Shown: positions 1 through 8,480, numbered from the stretch's first letter. The stretch: DNA of 64,000 bases from JBAZOO01 sp041648735 (GCA_041648735.1 JBAZOO010000017.1:10387-74386), one strand, 5' to 3'. Numbers and translations: made by a program. Notes: generated by a model from the sequence alone, not told the origin.

Positions 1-477
1 CGCCACTTCCCCGCCGCCGACCTCTTCCGCCTGGTGCGCCTCGAATACCGCCCCCCCGGCCACGGCGACCTCGCCGCCTGGCGCGGCGTCGAGCCGCTGG
101 CCGACTGGTCCGCCCTCGCCCATGACCTGGCCGCCTACCAGGCCGCCGGCCGCCTCGCCGCCTTCGCCCTGGCCAACGCCCCCGCCGGCCTGCCCGCACC
201 CCGCCTCTTCCAAGCCCTGCGGACCGCCCTGGAACGGCTCGCCACCGCCCGGGCCGCCGCCATCCACCAAGCCACCTGCGGCGTCTTCATCCAGTTCCTG
301 GACGAACAGGGCTGGCTGCCCGACTTCAGCGCCGACCCCGCCCGCGCCGGGCGCGTCCAAGCCCTGCTGGCCATGGCCGCCGGCGCCGCGCCGCCGCCGC
401 CGCTGCCCCCGGAACAGTGGCCGCGCATCGAGGAGTGGCTGATGCGCCAGCTCCGCTTCCACGAGTGCCGGCTCTGA
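1..477 (+). CDS. C-terminal part of an unrecognised protein (cut by window edge)
   Basis: The reading frame is open from the first base of the window and stops at a TGA at 475-477, giving at least 158 residues of the C-terminus. The start lies outside the window; the GTG at 34 is only an internal candidate. The sequence is rich in Ala, Pro and Leu and looks alpha-helical, with a segment around AAIHQATCGVFIQFLDEQGW and a tail ending MRQLRFHECRL. There is no signal peptide, membrane segment or motif I recognise, so no function is assigned. It is probably real because codon use (GC at third positions) matches its neighbours, but the extreme GC also produces long spurious frames. It converges with the PurM-like gene downstream. 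Confidence 0.5.
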   Translation, partial: RHFPAADLFRLVRLEYRPPGHGDLAAWRGVEPLADWSALAHDLAAYQAAGRLAAFALANAPAGLPAPRLFQALRTALERLATARAAAIHQATCGVFIQFLDEQGWLPDFSADPARAGRVQALLAMAAGAAPPPPLPPEQWPRIEEWLMRQLRFHECRL

Positions 478-568
478 AAACGTGGCACAAGCATTCCTGT
501 CCGCCCCAGTTTTCACTGCTGGGCGGGGGCCGTCGCCGTCGCCGCGCCGCGGTGCCCGGCCCGGCCAG

Positions 569-1678
569 TCAGCGGATGTGCAGGGTCTCGGCGCCGTAGC
601 TGATGCCGAGGGGCAGGATCTCGACCGCCTTGCGCCCACCCTCGGCGCGGACCGTGCCGCCGCGCCAGGCGGTGTAGCCGGCCGGGCGCGCCAGTTCCAG
701 GCAGGCGGCGGCGTGTTCGGGCGCCACGTAGACGGCGAAACCGACGCCCATGTTGAAGGTGCCGTACATCTCGGCGGCGTCGAGCCCCGCGGCCTGGGCA
801 ATGGTGGCGAAGACCGGCGGCGGCTCGGGCACGAACTCGACCCGGTAGACGAAGGGCGCGTCAAGCCGCATCAGCTTGCGCCAGCCATGCCCGGTCATGT
901 GGGCGGCGTAGTGCAGCGGCACCCCCGCTTCCTGGCAGGCGGCGATGAACCGGACGTAGATCACCGACGGGTCGAGCAGCGCGGCGCCGTAGCTCCGGCC
1001 GTCGCCGATCGGCGTCAGATAGCCCCGCGGCAAGCGCTCGGCCAGGGCGCGGCAGAGGGTCAGGCCGTTGGTCTGGACGCCGGAACTGGCGAGGAAGATG
1101 ATCACGTCGCCATCCTGCACCTGGCAGGGGATGCGGTTGGCCTTGGGGAAGATGCGGCCGAGGGCGGAGCCGCCGAGGATGCAGGTGCCGGGGGTGACCA
1201 TCCCCTTCAGGGTCTGGGTCTCGCCGCCGCTCCAGACGGCGCCGGCCTGGCGCACGCCGTCGGCAAAACCTTCCGCCAGGGCGGCGGCGCGCTTGGCGTC
1301 GGCGAAGTACTCGTTGTCCCCCACCGCCGCATACATGGCCACGGAGACCGGCAGCGCGCCGCCGGCGCAGAGGTCGTTGACGATGGTGGCCACGTCATCA
1401 ATGGCGACGTGGCGGTAGAAGGCGGCGTCGCCCGTGAGCTGGTACATGGCGTCGGCGACGCGGATCTTGGTGCCGAGGGCCTCCTCGACGTGGGCCAGGT
1501 ACTCCGTCGGCGTCTCGAGCACATAAGCGCTTTCGCCGCGGATGGCAGGCGGCTCCTGGAAGCCATGATGGGCGAGGGCGCCGGCGGTGGCGGCGGCGGC
1601 CTGCTGGCAGGCGCGCTTGAAGGTGTCGAGGACGTCGTAGTCCACGCCGGCGGCGTGGTAGGTCAGCGGGTCGGCCAT
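569..1678 (-). CDS. PurM-like AIR synthase-related protein
   Basis: This 369-residue protein resembles phosphoribosylformylglycinamidine cyclo-ligase (PurM), the ATP-dependent enzyme that closes the imidazole ring in purine synthesis. Visible family landmarks are AGVDYDVLD near residues 10-18, a DD-x6-ND segment around 94-102, GGET at 151-154, SSGVQTNG at 198-205 and TFNMGVGF at 307-314. Several sites depart from classical PurM: GGETQTLKGM replaces the usual GGETAEMPG, and HMTGHG replaces HITGGG. It is also somewhat longer than the usual roughly 345 residues. The ATG at 1676-1678 is chosen because AAGGAGC lies just upstream; the longer frame adds a Pro/Arg-rich stretch unlike the family. It is divergent from the IclR-sulfatase operon, so it may be a specialised paralogue rather than the housekeeping enzyme. 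Confidence 0.75.
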   Translation of the reverse strand: MADPLTYHAAGVDYDVLDTFKRACQQAAAATAGALAHHGFQEPPAIRGESAYVLETPTEYLAHVEEALGTKIRVADAMYQLTGDAAFYRHVAIDDVATIVNDLCAGGALPVSVAMYAAVGDNEYFADAKRAAALAEGFADGVRQAGAVWSGGETQTLKGMVTPGTCILGGSALGRIFPKANRIPCQVQDGDVIIFLASSGVQTNGLTLCRALAERLPRGYLTPIGDGRSYGAALLDPSVIYVRFIAACQEAGVPLHYAAHMTGHGWRKLMRLDAPFVYRVEFVPEPPPVFATIAQAAGLDAAEMYGTFNMGVGFAVYVAPEHAAACLELARPAGYTAWRGGTVRAEGGRKAVEILPLGISYGAETLHIR

Positions 1679-1809
1679 GGCGCGGCTCCTTGGCGGCGGC
1701 GGGCGGGCGGGGATTCGGGGGAAGCGGGAATATACCACCATCCCCGCCCCGCGTGCCCAGCCGCCGGCTGGCAATTGGCCGCGCCCCGCTTATTTTACCA
1801 ATGGAATCA

Positions 1810-1823
1810 TTTCATATATGAAA
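1810..1823. promoter_or_regulatory. Perfect 14-bp palindrome, candidate IclR operator
   Basis: TTTCATATATGAAA is a perfect palindrome in the only AT-rich patch between the divergent PurM-like gene and the IclR-type gene. It contains the proposed ATG of the regulator (1818-1820). IclR-family repressors commonly bind short palindromes near their own promoter, so autoregulation is a reasonable inference. No binding data exist here. Confidence 0.45.
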
Positions 1824-2594
1824 CAAACCGTCCAGCCGCCACGAATGGTGGGTGCCGCACCCGTGCCCGGACTCGCCCGCGGGCTCGAACTGCTCCGCCA
1901 CCTCGCCACCGGCGCGCCCCGCACGCTCCAGGAGCTGGCCGCGGCCACCGGCTACCCGAAGGCATCCACCCTGCGCATGCTCGAAACCTTGCGCCAGGCC
2001 GGCGTCGTCCGCCGCGAGGAGGAAACCCGCCGCTACCGCGCCACCGCCCGGCTGCTCCCCCTGCCGGAGGTGGCCCGCGGCTTCCCCGAGGAGCTGGCGG
2101 AGACGCTCTCCGCCCTGGCTGGGCGCAGCGGCTTCACGGCGGAATGGTGGGAGCCGACGGCCGAGGGGATGAAACTGGCCAGCCGCGCCGAACCGCCCGG
2201 CGGCGAGGTCGCCGTCAAGGCACGCCCCGGCTTCCTCCGGAGGTGGCAGGGGGAGCTGGATGCCGTCGCCTGCCTCGGCCAAGCCTTCGCCGCCGGGGCC
2301 CCCGCCCCGGCCGCGGAGCTGTGGAACTACGCCGCCGCCGGCCAGCGCCGCCGCCTGACGCCCAAGGCGATCCGGGAAGCCGTCCGGCGCGCCCACGCCA
2401 CCGAGAGCGCCGCCGACGCCGCCTGGAATTCCAACGGCATCCGCCGCCTCGCCGCCGCCTGCCGGCCGGCCACCGGCCCCACCCTGCGCGGCGTGCTCTC
2501 CCTGGCCTTGACCTTCCGCCCGGACCTGGAAAGCCGTGGCCCCGAACTGGCGCAGGAACTGCAAAATGCCTGCCAGCGCCTCGCCGAGATTTGA
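1818..2594 (+). CDS. IclR-family-like transcriptional regulator
   Basis: The 258-residue product starts with a winged helix-turn-helix at about residues 18-80 (LQELAAATGYPKASTLRMLE followed by a wing), which is the IclR N-terminal arrangement. The remaining roughly 170 residues would be the effector-binding domain but are divergent and Ala-rich. The ATG at 1818 is preferred because it sits directly after the AT-rich promoter patch; the longer frame would run back into the PurM-like leader. The gene is followed 22 bp later by a sulfatase in the same direction, so it probably controls that gene, itself, and perhaps the divergent PurM-like gene. The 14-bp palindrome over its start is the likely operator. 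Confidence 0.7.
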   Translation: MKQTVQPPRMVGAAPVPGLARGLELLRHLATGAPRTLQELAAATGYPKASTLRMLETLRQAGVVRREEETRRYRATARLLPLPEVARGFPEELAETLSALAGRSGFTAEWWEPTAEGMKLASRAEPPGGEVAVKARPGFLRRWQGELDAVACLGQAFAAGAPAPAAELWNYAAAGQRRRLTPKAIREAVRRAHATESAADAAWNSNGIRRLAAACRPATGPTLRGVLSLALTFRPDLESRGPELAQELQNACQRLAEI

Positions 2595-2616
2595 CACCCC
2601 CAAGCGGAGACCACCC

Positions 2617-4092
2617 ATGCGCATCCTCTGCCTCGACCTCGACACCCTGCGTCCCGACCACCTCGGCTGCTACGGCTACCACCGCAACACCTCGCCGAAC
2701 CTCGACTGGATCGCCAGCCAGGGCGTCCGCTTCGAGAACTACTACTGCTCCGACGCCCCTTGCCTCCCCTCCCGCGCCGCCCTCATGACCGGGCGCTTCG
2801 GCATCCATAGCGGCGTGGTCGGCCATGGCGGCACCGCCGCCGACCCGCGGCTGGAGGGAAGGCCCCGCGGTTTCCGCGACTCCAGCGCCACCGCCAACCT
2901 CCCCGCCCTGCTCCGCCGGTGCGGACTCCGCACCGCCAGCATCTCCCCCTTCGCCGACCGCCACTCCGCCTGGTGGTTCAACGCCGGCTTCAACGAGGTC
3001 ATGGACATTGCCGCCCGGAAAGGTGAGGAATCGGCCGAGGAGATCACCCCCGTCGCCCTCGACTGGCTCGGGCGCAACGCCAAGCAGGACAACTGGTTCC
3101 TGCACATCAACTACTGGGATCCGCACACCCCCTACCGGGCGCCGGCCGCCTTCGGCAACCCCTTCGCCGCCGACCCGCTGCCCGCCTGGCTCACCGATGA
3201 GGTCTTCCAGAAGCACCTCCAGGCCGTCGGCCCGCACACCGCCCGCGAAGTCAACATGTACGACGACCGTGAGTCACCGGACTACCCGCGCCAGCCCGGC
3301 GCCCTCCACACCCTGGCCGACCTGCGCCGGCTCATTGACGGCTACGACTGCGGCATCCGCCACATGGACGACCACATCGGCCGCCTGCTCGCGGCGCTCA
3401 AGCGGCAGGGGGTGCTCGACGACCTGGCCATCATCGTCACCGCCGACCATGGCGAGAACCTGGGCGAACTCGGCATCTACGCCGAGCACGCCACCGCCGA
3501 CCATGCCACCTGCCGCATCCCGATGATCATCCGCTGGCCGGGCATGAAGCAAGGGCACGTGGACCGCGGCCTCCATTACAACCTCGACCTGCTCCCCACC
3601 CTCGCCGAACAGTTCGCCACCCCCCCAAACCGGCTCTGGGACGGCCAAAGCTACCTCCCCGCGCTGCGGACCGGCGCCGACTGCGGCCGCGGGCAGCTCG
3701 TGCTCAGCCAATGCGCCCACGTCTGCCAGCGCGCCGTCCGCTTCGGCGACTGGCTCTACCTGCGCACCATCCACGACGGCTACCACCTCTTCCCCCAGGA
3801 AATGCTCTTCAACCTCGCCACCGACCCGCATGAACAGCACGACTTGGCCGCGGCGCGCCCCGCGGTCTGCGCCGACGCGGCCCGCCGGCTGCTCAACTGG
3901 CATGACGAGATGATGCGGACCATGCCCTTCGGCTACGAGGCCGATCCGCTGTGGACCGTGATCCGCGAGGGCGGGCCGGAACATGCCCGCGGCCGGTTGC
4001 CAGCCTACTGCCAGCGGCTGGCGGCCACCGGCCGCGGCTGGGCCGTGGCCGAACTCAAGCGCCGGCATCCCGACGAGTTCGCCCGCGGCTGA
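2617..4092 (+). CDS. Sulfatase (type I, formylglycine-dependent)
   Basis: This 491-residue enzyme belongs to the alkaline phosphatase/sulfatase superfamily and should hydrolyse sulfate esters, for example on polysaccharides. The active-site signature C-x-P-S-R is seen as CLPSRAALMTG with Cys49, the residue converted to formylglycine. Metal-binding aspartates lie near the N-terminus (LDLDTLRPDHLG) and in TADHGENLGE. No signal peptide is visible: the protein begins directly with the first beta strand, so a cytoplasmic location is inferred, unlike most exported PVC sulfatases. The ATG at 2617 follows a GCGGAGA ribosome-binding site. It is in an operon with the IclR regulator (22 bp gap). An activating formylglycine enzyme is not in the window. 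One copy of the iterated GCGGACTCCGC motif lies inside the gene at 2931-2941. Confidence 0.9.
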   Translation: MRILCLDLDTLRPDHLGCYGYHRNTSPNLDWIASQGVRFENYYCSDAPCLPSRAALMTGRFGIHSGVVGHGGTAADPRLEGRPRGFRDSSATANLPALLRRCGLRTASISPFADRHSAWWFNAGFNEVMDIAARKGEESAEEITPVALDWLGRNAKQDNWFLHINYWDPHTPYRAPAAFGNPFAADPLPAWLTDEVFQKHLQAVGPHTAREVNMYDDRESPDYPRQPGALHTLADLRRLIDGYDCGIRHMDDHIGRLLAALKRQGVLDDLAIIVTADHGENLGELGIYAEHATADHATCRIPMIIRWPGMKQGHVDRGLHYNLDLLPTLAEQFATPPNRLWDGQSYLPALRTGADCGRGQLVLSQCAHVCQRAVRFGDWLYLRTIHDGYHLFPQEMLFNLATDPHEQHDLAAARPAVCADAARRLLNWHDEMMRTMPFGYEADPLWTVIREGGPEHARGRLPAYCQRLAATGRGWAVAELKRRHPDEFARG

Positions 4093-4173
4093 CGTGAAGC
4101 CGCCGCCGGCGCCGGCCGGAATGGCCCGGCAAGGCCGCGGCAGCCGGGGCCAGCCCTTCCCCGGCCCGGGGGC

Positions 4174-5181
4174 CTACCAGGCCACGGCGGCCTTTTCGCC
4201 GCTCTTGAGCGACTTCGTGACTGCGTCGAGCACCCGCAGGTCGGCCAGGGCGGCGCGCAGGGGATAGGCGGGATCCTCGTCGCTCTCCAGGCAGCGGATA
4301 AAGTCGTCGTACATCCGGTCATGGGCGCAGGCCACGGGCACATCGACCTGGAAGACCTCGCCGGTCTTGCGTTCGACGATGAGCTGGCAGTTCTCGACCG
4401 CAAGCGTCCCTTGCGTGCCGCGGATGGTGAAGGGGTTGCGCTTGCCGCCCAGGTAGCTGGAGAAGCTGAAGAACCCCTTGAATTCATGGCCGTAGTCGAA
4501 GAGCATGGAGAGTTCGGAATAGTCGCCGTAGTCCTTGCGGCCGCGGCTGCCGAGGGCATAGACGCCGGCCGGCGACCCGAAGAGGGTGGAGAGGATCGCC
4601 AGGTCATGCATGCCGCCGTCGAAGATCGCGCCGAGGGGATATTCGGGATGGATGCGCCAGGGGGTCGCGCCGAAGCCGCTGAGGCTGTGCTCGCCGGCAT
4701 CCATCAGGAAATGGTTGATCCGCTCAAAGAGCACGACGTCGCCCAGCACCCCGCTCTGGAGGATCTCCTTGGCCTTCCCCCACAGCGGATCATAGGCGAC
4801 CTGCTCCAGGACGAAGACGCGCCGGCCGCTGACGGCCTCGAGTTCCAGCAGCGACTCCGCATCCCGCAGCTCGGTGGCCACCGGCTTCTCGACGAAGACA
4901 TGCTTGCCCGCCTCGAGGGCGGCGAGGGCGACCTTGCCGTTCAGGTGGATCGGGGTGAGCACCAGAACTGCGTCCAGCTCCGGCATCGCCACCAGCTCAT
5001 GCCAATCGCTGACGAACGGGACGTTGGGGAACTCGGCGGCCGCCCTCTCCCGGCTCTTCGCGCTGCTGCCGCAGATGGCCGCCACCTGGAACGCCCGCGG
5101 CCGCTTCGCCAGCATCCCCTTGTGCACCATCTCCCAAAACAGGCCAGGACCGACCACTCCCACGCGCAATGGCTTATCCAT
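4174..5181 (-). CDS. Gfo/Idh/MocA family NAD(P)-dependent oxidoreductase
   Basis: The 335-residue protein shows an N-terminal Rossmann fold (VGVVGPGLF at residues 7-15) and the family hallmark EKP at 98-100 (KHVFVEKPVA). A GGMHD motif at 189-193 marks the C-terminal substrate-binding domain. These enzymes oxidise or reduce sugars, inositols or their derivatives with a nicotinamide cofactor, normally in the cytoplasm. The ATG at 5179-5181 is chosen because GGAGG lies 5-10 bases upstream and the fold begins immediately; the upstream extension is Arg/Ser-rich noise. It is convergent with the sulfatase (82 bp apart) and stands alone. Substrate cannot be read from the sequence; a sugar-catabolic role fits the neighbourhood. 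Confidence 0.88.
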   Translation of the reverse strand: MDKPLRVGVVGPGLFWEMVHKGMLAKRPRAFQVAAICGSSAKSRERAAAEFPNVPFVSDWHELVAMPELDAVLVLTPIHLNGKVALAALEAGKHVFVEKPVATELRDAESLLELEAVSGRRVFVLEQVAYDPLWGKAKEILQSGVLGDVVLFERINHFLMDAGEHSLSGFGATPWRIHPEYPLGAIFDGGMHDLAILSTLFGSPAGVYALGSRGRKDYGDYSELSMLFDYGHEFKGFFSFSSYLGGKRNPFTIRGTQGTLAVENCQLIVERKTGEVFQVDVPVACAHDRMYDDFIRCLESDEDPAYPLRAALADLRVLDAVTKSLKSGEKAAVAW

Positions 5182-5338
5182 GGATCCACCTCCTGTGCTT
5201 GCGCTCTCGCGGCCACCCGCGGAAGGCGGCGGCCGCTCCTGTCCGCACTGTAGCCGCGCCGCCGGCGCCTGGCAAGAGCCGGCGCCGAAAAAGAATGATG
5301 CGTCGCCGCGTCGCGCCCTTTTTTTTTGCCGCCGGCGC

Positions 5339-5366
5339 TTGACTTCGCCCGTGGGCGGAGTAATAT
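5339..5366 (+). promoter_or_regulatory. Promoter of the small structured RNA
   Basis: TTGACT at 5339-5344 and TAATAT at 5361-5366 are separated by 16 bp, a near-consensus sigma-70-type promoter in an otherwise very GC-rich region. The predicted transcription start, about 7 bases after the -10 box, falls at the first base of the long RNA hairpin. Confidence 0.65.
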
Positions 5367-5372
5367 ATGGGT

Positions 5373-5511
5373 AGGAAGTGGAAGTTGATCCTCTGAACAA
5401 GTACATCATCAAGGCTGCATAGCCTTACATTACTGAGTAGCGGAGAGCACTCCTTCCACTTCCGATTCCTTCTGGAGACCGCGGTGCGGAAATGCACCGC
5501 GGTTTCTTTTT
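5373..5511 (+). ncRNA. Unidentified small structured RNA with intrinsic terminator
   Basis: A transcript of about 138 nt is predicted between the promoter and a U-tract. Its body is one long interrupted hairpin: GGAAGTGGAAG (5374-5384) pairs perfectly with CTTCCACTTCC (5453-5463), CTCTG pairs with CGGAG, AGTA with TACT, and AAGGCT with AGCCTT around a GCAT loop at 5411-5426, with near-symmetric internal loops between. A separate terminator hairpin follows. The rod-with-bubbles shape recalls 6S RNA, which mimics an open promoter, but the length is shorter than most 6S RNAs and I cannot match it to a family. The SRP RNA tetraloop motif is absent. It could instead be an attenuating leader of der, whose ATG lies 80 bp downstream. 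Confidence 0.6.
5478..5511 (+). terminator. Rho-independent terminator of the small RNA
   Basis: ACCGCGGTGC (5478-5487) and GCACCGCGGT (5494-5503) form a perfect 10-bp stem with a six-base loop, followed by TTCTTTTT. This is a textbook intrinsic terminator on the plus strand. Confidence 0.85.
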
Positions 5512-5591
5512 AGGCCCCGGCTTTTGCCTTGGCCGCTCTCCCCCACCGTGCGCAAACTGGCATCCCTTCCCCGACCCGCGGAACCCTGCGT

Positions 5592-7097
5592 ATGACCAAC
5601 CTGCCTGTTGTCGCCATTGTCGGCCGGCCGAACGTCGGCAAGTCCGCCATTTTCAACCGCTTCCTCGGCCGCCGCCGGGCGATCGTCCACGAACAGGCCG
5701 GCGTCACCCGGGACCGGGTCGTCGCCGCCTGTGACTATGACGGCCGCCATTTCCTGCTGGTGGACACGGGCGGGCTGGGGGTCTTTCCGGGCGAGCGGAA
5801 GGGAGTGGAAAGCTTCGACACCCTGATCCGGGAACAGGTGGAGGCGGTGCTGAAGGAGGCGGCCGCCGTCATCTTCGTCACCGACAGCCAGGCCGGCCTG
5901 ACGCCGCTGGACGGCGAAATCGCCGCGTTCCTCCGCCGCCAGGGAGTCCGGGTGGTCGTCGCCGGCAACAAGACCGACGCCCCGGAGAAGATCCCCGCCG
6001 CGGTGGCGGCCTTCACCCCCCTCGGCTTCCATGTGGAGGCGGTCTCCGCCGTGCATGGGCTCGGCATCGGCGACCTGCTGCTCGAAGCCACCCGCGACCT
6101 GCCGCGCAACGAGGCGGAGCTGCGGGCCGCCGCCGAAACCGCACCCCTGCGCCTGGCCGTGGTGGGGCGCCCCAACGCCGGCAAGTCCTCCCTGGTCAAC
6201 TGCCTCGCCGGCCACCGCCGGATGATCGTCTCCGAAATCCCCGGCACGACCCGCGACGCCGTGGACGTGCCCGTCGAGCTCACCACCCCCGCCGGCGCCC
6301 CCCTGCCCGCCGTGATCGTCGACACCGCCGGCCTCCGCCCCCGCCACAAGGTCGATTCGCTGGTGGAAAAGTTCAGCGTCATGCGCGCCGAACACGCCAT
6401 CCGCCATGCCGACATCATCCTCTTCCTGGTCGATGCCTCCGCACCCCCCACCGCCCAGGACCGGCGCATCGCCAACCTCATCGGCGAAGCCCGCAAACCC
6501 TGCCTCCTCGTCGCCAACAAGAGCGACCTCCTGCCGAAGGGCACCAAGCCGGCCGCCCTGGAACGCGGCCTGCGCCAGGAAATGCCGTTCATGGACTACG
6601 TGCCGCTGGTCGCCATCTCCGCCAAGACCGGGCGTGGCCTGGAGGAGCTGCGCGGCCGCATCGCCCGGCTCCAAGAAAAGTTGCAGACCACCATCCCCAC
6701 GGCCATCCTCAACCAATTCCTCCGCGACCTGGTCGCCCGCACCCCGCCGCCCGCCGTCAAGGGGCGGCACCTCAAGCTCTTCTATTGCACCATGGTCAGC
6801 ACGCCACCGCCGCACCTGGTCATGTTCGTGAACCACAAGGAGCTGGGCTCCCGCGCCTACACCCTCTTCCTCGAAAGCCGCGCCCGCGACGCCTTCTTCC
6901 CCGAAGGCGGCATGCCGGTGACCGTCGAGATGCGCAACCGCTCCCAGAAGGCACCGGCGGAACGTGCCGGCGCCGGCGCCGGCAACGCCCAAGAGCAGAC
7001 GCCGAACCCCGAACTCTCCCCTGGCGAACGCCGCCGCCGCCGCGCCGCGGCCACCCCGCCGCGCCGCCGGCGCGAATTCCGCGGCCGCGGCCGCTGA
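5592..7097 (+). CDS. der: Ribosome biogenesis GTPase Der (EngA)
   Basis: Der is a tandem-GTPase required for maturation of the 50S ribosomal subunit. The 501-residue product has two GTP-binding domains, with P-loops GRPNVGKS at residues 11-18 and GRPNAGKS at 192-199, G3 motifs DTGG and DTAG, and G4 motifs NKTD and NKSD. A KH-like C-terminal domain follows from roughly residue 380. The protein ends with an unusual strongly basic Arg-rich tail of about 30 residues (RRRRAAATPPRRRR...), longer than in typical Der of 440-490 residues and plausibly rRNA-binding. The ATG at 5592 begins directly at the first beta strand. The small RNA and terminator lie just upstream. Confidence 0.96.
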   Translation: MTNLPVVAIVGRPNVGKSAIFNRFLGRRRAIVHEQAGVTRDRVVAACDYDGRHFLLVDTGGLGVFPGERKGVESFDTLIREQVEAVLKEAAAVIFVTDSQAGLTPLDGEIAAFLRRQGVRVVVAGNKTDAPEKIPAAVAAFTPLGFHVEAVSAVHGLGIGDLLLEATRDLPRNEAELRAAAETAPLRLAVVGRPNAGKSSLVNCLAGHRRMIVSEIPGTTRDAVDVPVELTTPAGAPLPAVIVDTAGLRPRHKVDSLVEKFSVMRAEHAIRHADIILFLVDASAPPTAQDRRIANLIGEARKPCLLVANKSDLLPKGTKPAALERGLRQEMPFMDYVPLVAISAKTGRGLEELRGRIARLQEKLQTTIPTAILNQFLRDLVARTPPPAVKGRHLKLFYCTMVSTPPPHLVMFVNHKELGSRAYTLFLESRARDAFFPEGGMPVTVEMRNRSQKAPAERAGAGAGNAQEQTPNPELSPGERRRRRAAATPPRRRREFRGRGR

Positions 7098-7124
7098 CGC
7101 TCCCCAGCCCGCGCTGGCCCGGCT

Positions 7125-8480
7125 TCAGCCAGCCGCCACCTCCATCGCCACCGTTTTCGTGCGGCCCATCCACTCCAGCGGGATTTGCCGGCCGAACTGC
7201 TCCCGGAAGAGACGGTAGTAGAACAGTTCCTCCTTGGAGGCGAGGCTCCAGCCGTTGGGCAAAAGCCGCTCCCGCTGGAACTCCCCGTCCGGAATTGCGG
7301 ACTCCGCAACTTCCGCCAGCAGGCCGGAAACGCCCGCGCCTTCCCAGAATTTGGCTTTCGGCCGCGCCAGGATGCGTTCGGGCAGGGCCCCGGCCAGGGC
7401 CTGGCGCAGGATCCACTTCTCCACGCCGTTCCGGAGCTTCAGCTCCACCGGAATGCGCAAGGCATAATCTACGACCGCCGGCGCCAGAAAACAGAGATGC
7501 GCCACCAGCCCGTGGGCCGCCGCCGAACGGTCCACCCGCTGCAAGGCGGTGTTGTGGAGCGCCCCCAGGAGGTTGCGCAGCTCCGCGGCCAGCGCCGTGG
7601 GGGGAAGCGCCTTCAGATAGTGATAGCCGGCGAACAACTCGTCGCCACCCTCGCCGGAAAGGGTGTCCGGAACGTATTCCGCCGCCGCTTGGGCGACCAG
7701 GTAATTGGTGACGCTGGAGCGCACCAGCAGGGCGTCGAAGGACTCCAGGCTCCGGATCACCACCGGCAGGAAGCGCTGCATCTGGGGGAGCGTGACCACG
7801 ACCTCGTGGTGCTCGGTGCGCAGGAAGCGCGCCACCTCCCGGGCGTGCTCCAAGTCCGGCGCCCCCGCGACTCCCGCCGCGAAGGTGTGGAGCGTCCGCA
7901 CCAGCGGCCGGGCTAAGGCCGCCAGGACGCTGGAATCCAGGCCGCCAGAAAGCCAGCTCCCCATGACCTCTCCGCCCCGGACGGCCTCCTGGACCGCCCG
8001 CGCCAGCCGTTCCCGCAGGGTCCGGGCGATGGCGGCCGGCGAATCCGCAAGCAGGGGCGGCGCCGGGAGGACGGACACCGCCGCCGGCCGCCCGCCGGCG
8101 CGCAGCCGGTGGCCGGGCGGCAGTTCCTGGATGTCGGCGGTGACGCCAAGGAGCGCCTTCACCTCGGAGGCAAACGCCAGGGTGCCTTCGGCGGTGTGCC
8201 CGTAGTAGAGGGGCGCCACGCCGAGCGGATCGCGTTCCAGCAGCAGCCGGCCGGCGGCCAGGGTGGCGCGGGCGCAGTGCCCCGCCCCGGTGCCGTCCTG
8301 GACTCCCGCCGGCAGGCAGGGCGGCAGGATCCGCAATGACGCGTTCCAGACCGCGCCCAGCGTGGCGCCCGCCAGTTCCAGGATGCGGCGGCCAGCCCCG
8401 CCGCGATGTTGCACCGCGGCCAACATCTGGCTGACCACTGCCGCCTTTCCGCCCGCGGCAATTCCGGCAATTCCTGGCAT
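7125..8480 (-). CDS. Asparagine synthetase-like protein lacking the glutaminase cysteine
   Basis: The 451-residue protein has the two-domain layout of glutamine-dependent asparagine synthetase: an N-terminal Ntn-like domain (to about residue 135) and a C-terminal ATP pyrophosphatase domain. The PP-loop is SGGLDSS at 178-184 and a second conserved motif SGEGGDELF starts at 275. The N-terminus reads MPGIAGI where the active enzyme has MCGIAGI, so the catalytic Cys1 is missing, and the glutamine-site motif HRGPD is degraded to HRGGAG. It should therefore not hydrolyse glutamine; it may use free ammonia or another amine to amidate a carboxylate through an acyl-adenylate. It is the last gene of a minus-strand operon, 40 bp after the B12-type gene. 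It carries one GCGGACTCCGC motif at 7297-7307. Confidence 0.82.
   Translation of the reverse strand: MPGIAGIAAGGKAAVVSQMLAAVQHRGGAGRRILELAGATLGAVWNASLRILPPCLPAGVQDGTGAGHCARATLAAGRLLLERDPLGVAPLYYGHTAEGTLAFASEVKALLGVTADIQELPPGHRLRAGGRPAAVSVLPAPPLLADSPAAIARTLRERLARAVQEAVRGGEVMGSWLSGGLDSSVLAALARPLVRTLHTFAAGVAGAPDLEHAREVARFLRTEHHEVVVTLPQMQRFLPVVIRSLESFDALLVRSSVTNYLVAQAAAEYVPDTLSGEGGDELFAGYHYLKALPPTALAAELRNLLGALHNTALQRVDRSAAAHGLVAHLCFLAPAVVDYALRIPVELKLRNGVEKWILRQALAGALPERILARPKAKFWEGAGVSGLLAEVAESAIPDGEFQRERLLPNGWSLASKEELFYYRLFREQFGRQIPLEWMGRTKTVAMEVAAG

Noticed and set aside
5263..5300. Terminator near CGGCGCC/GGCGCCG upstream of the small RNA
   Set aside because: The inverted repeat is followed by A residues on the plus strand, and on the minus strand the tail is not U-rich.
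5373..5511. Signal recognition particle RNA
   Set aside because: The hairpin has a GCAT loop and lacks the GGAA-type tetraloop with the conserved asymmetric loop of SRP RNA.
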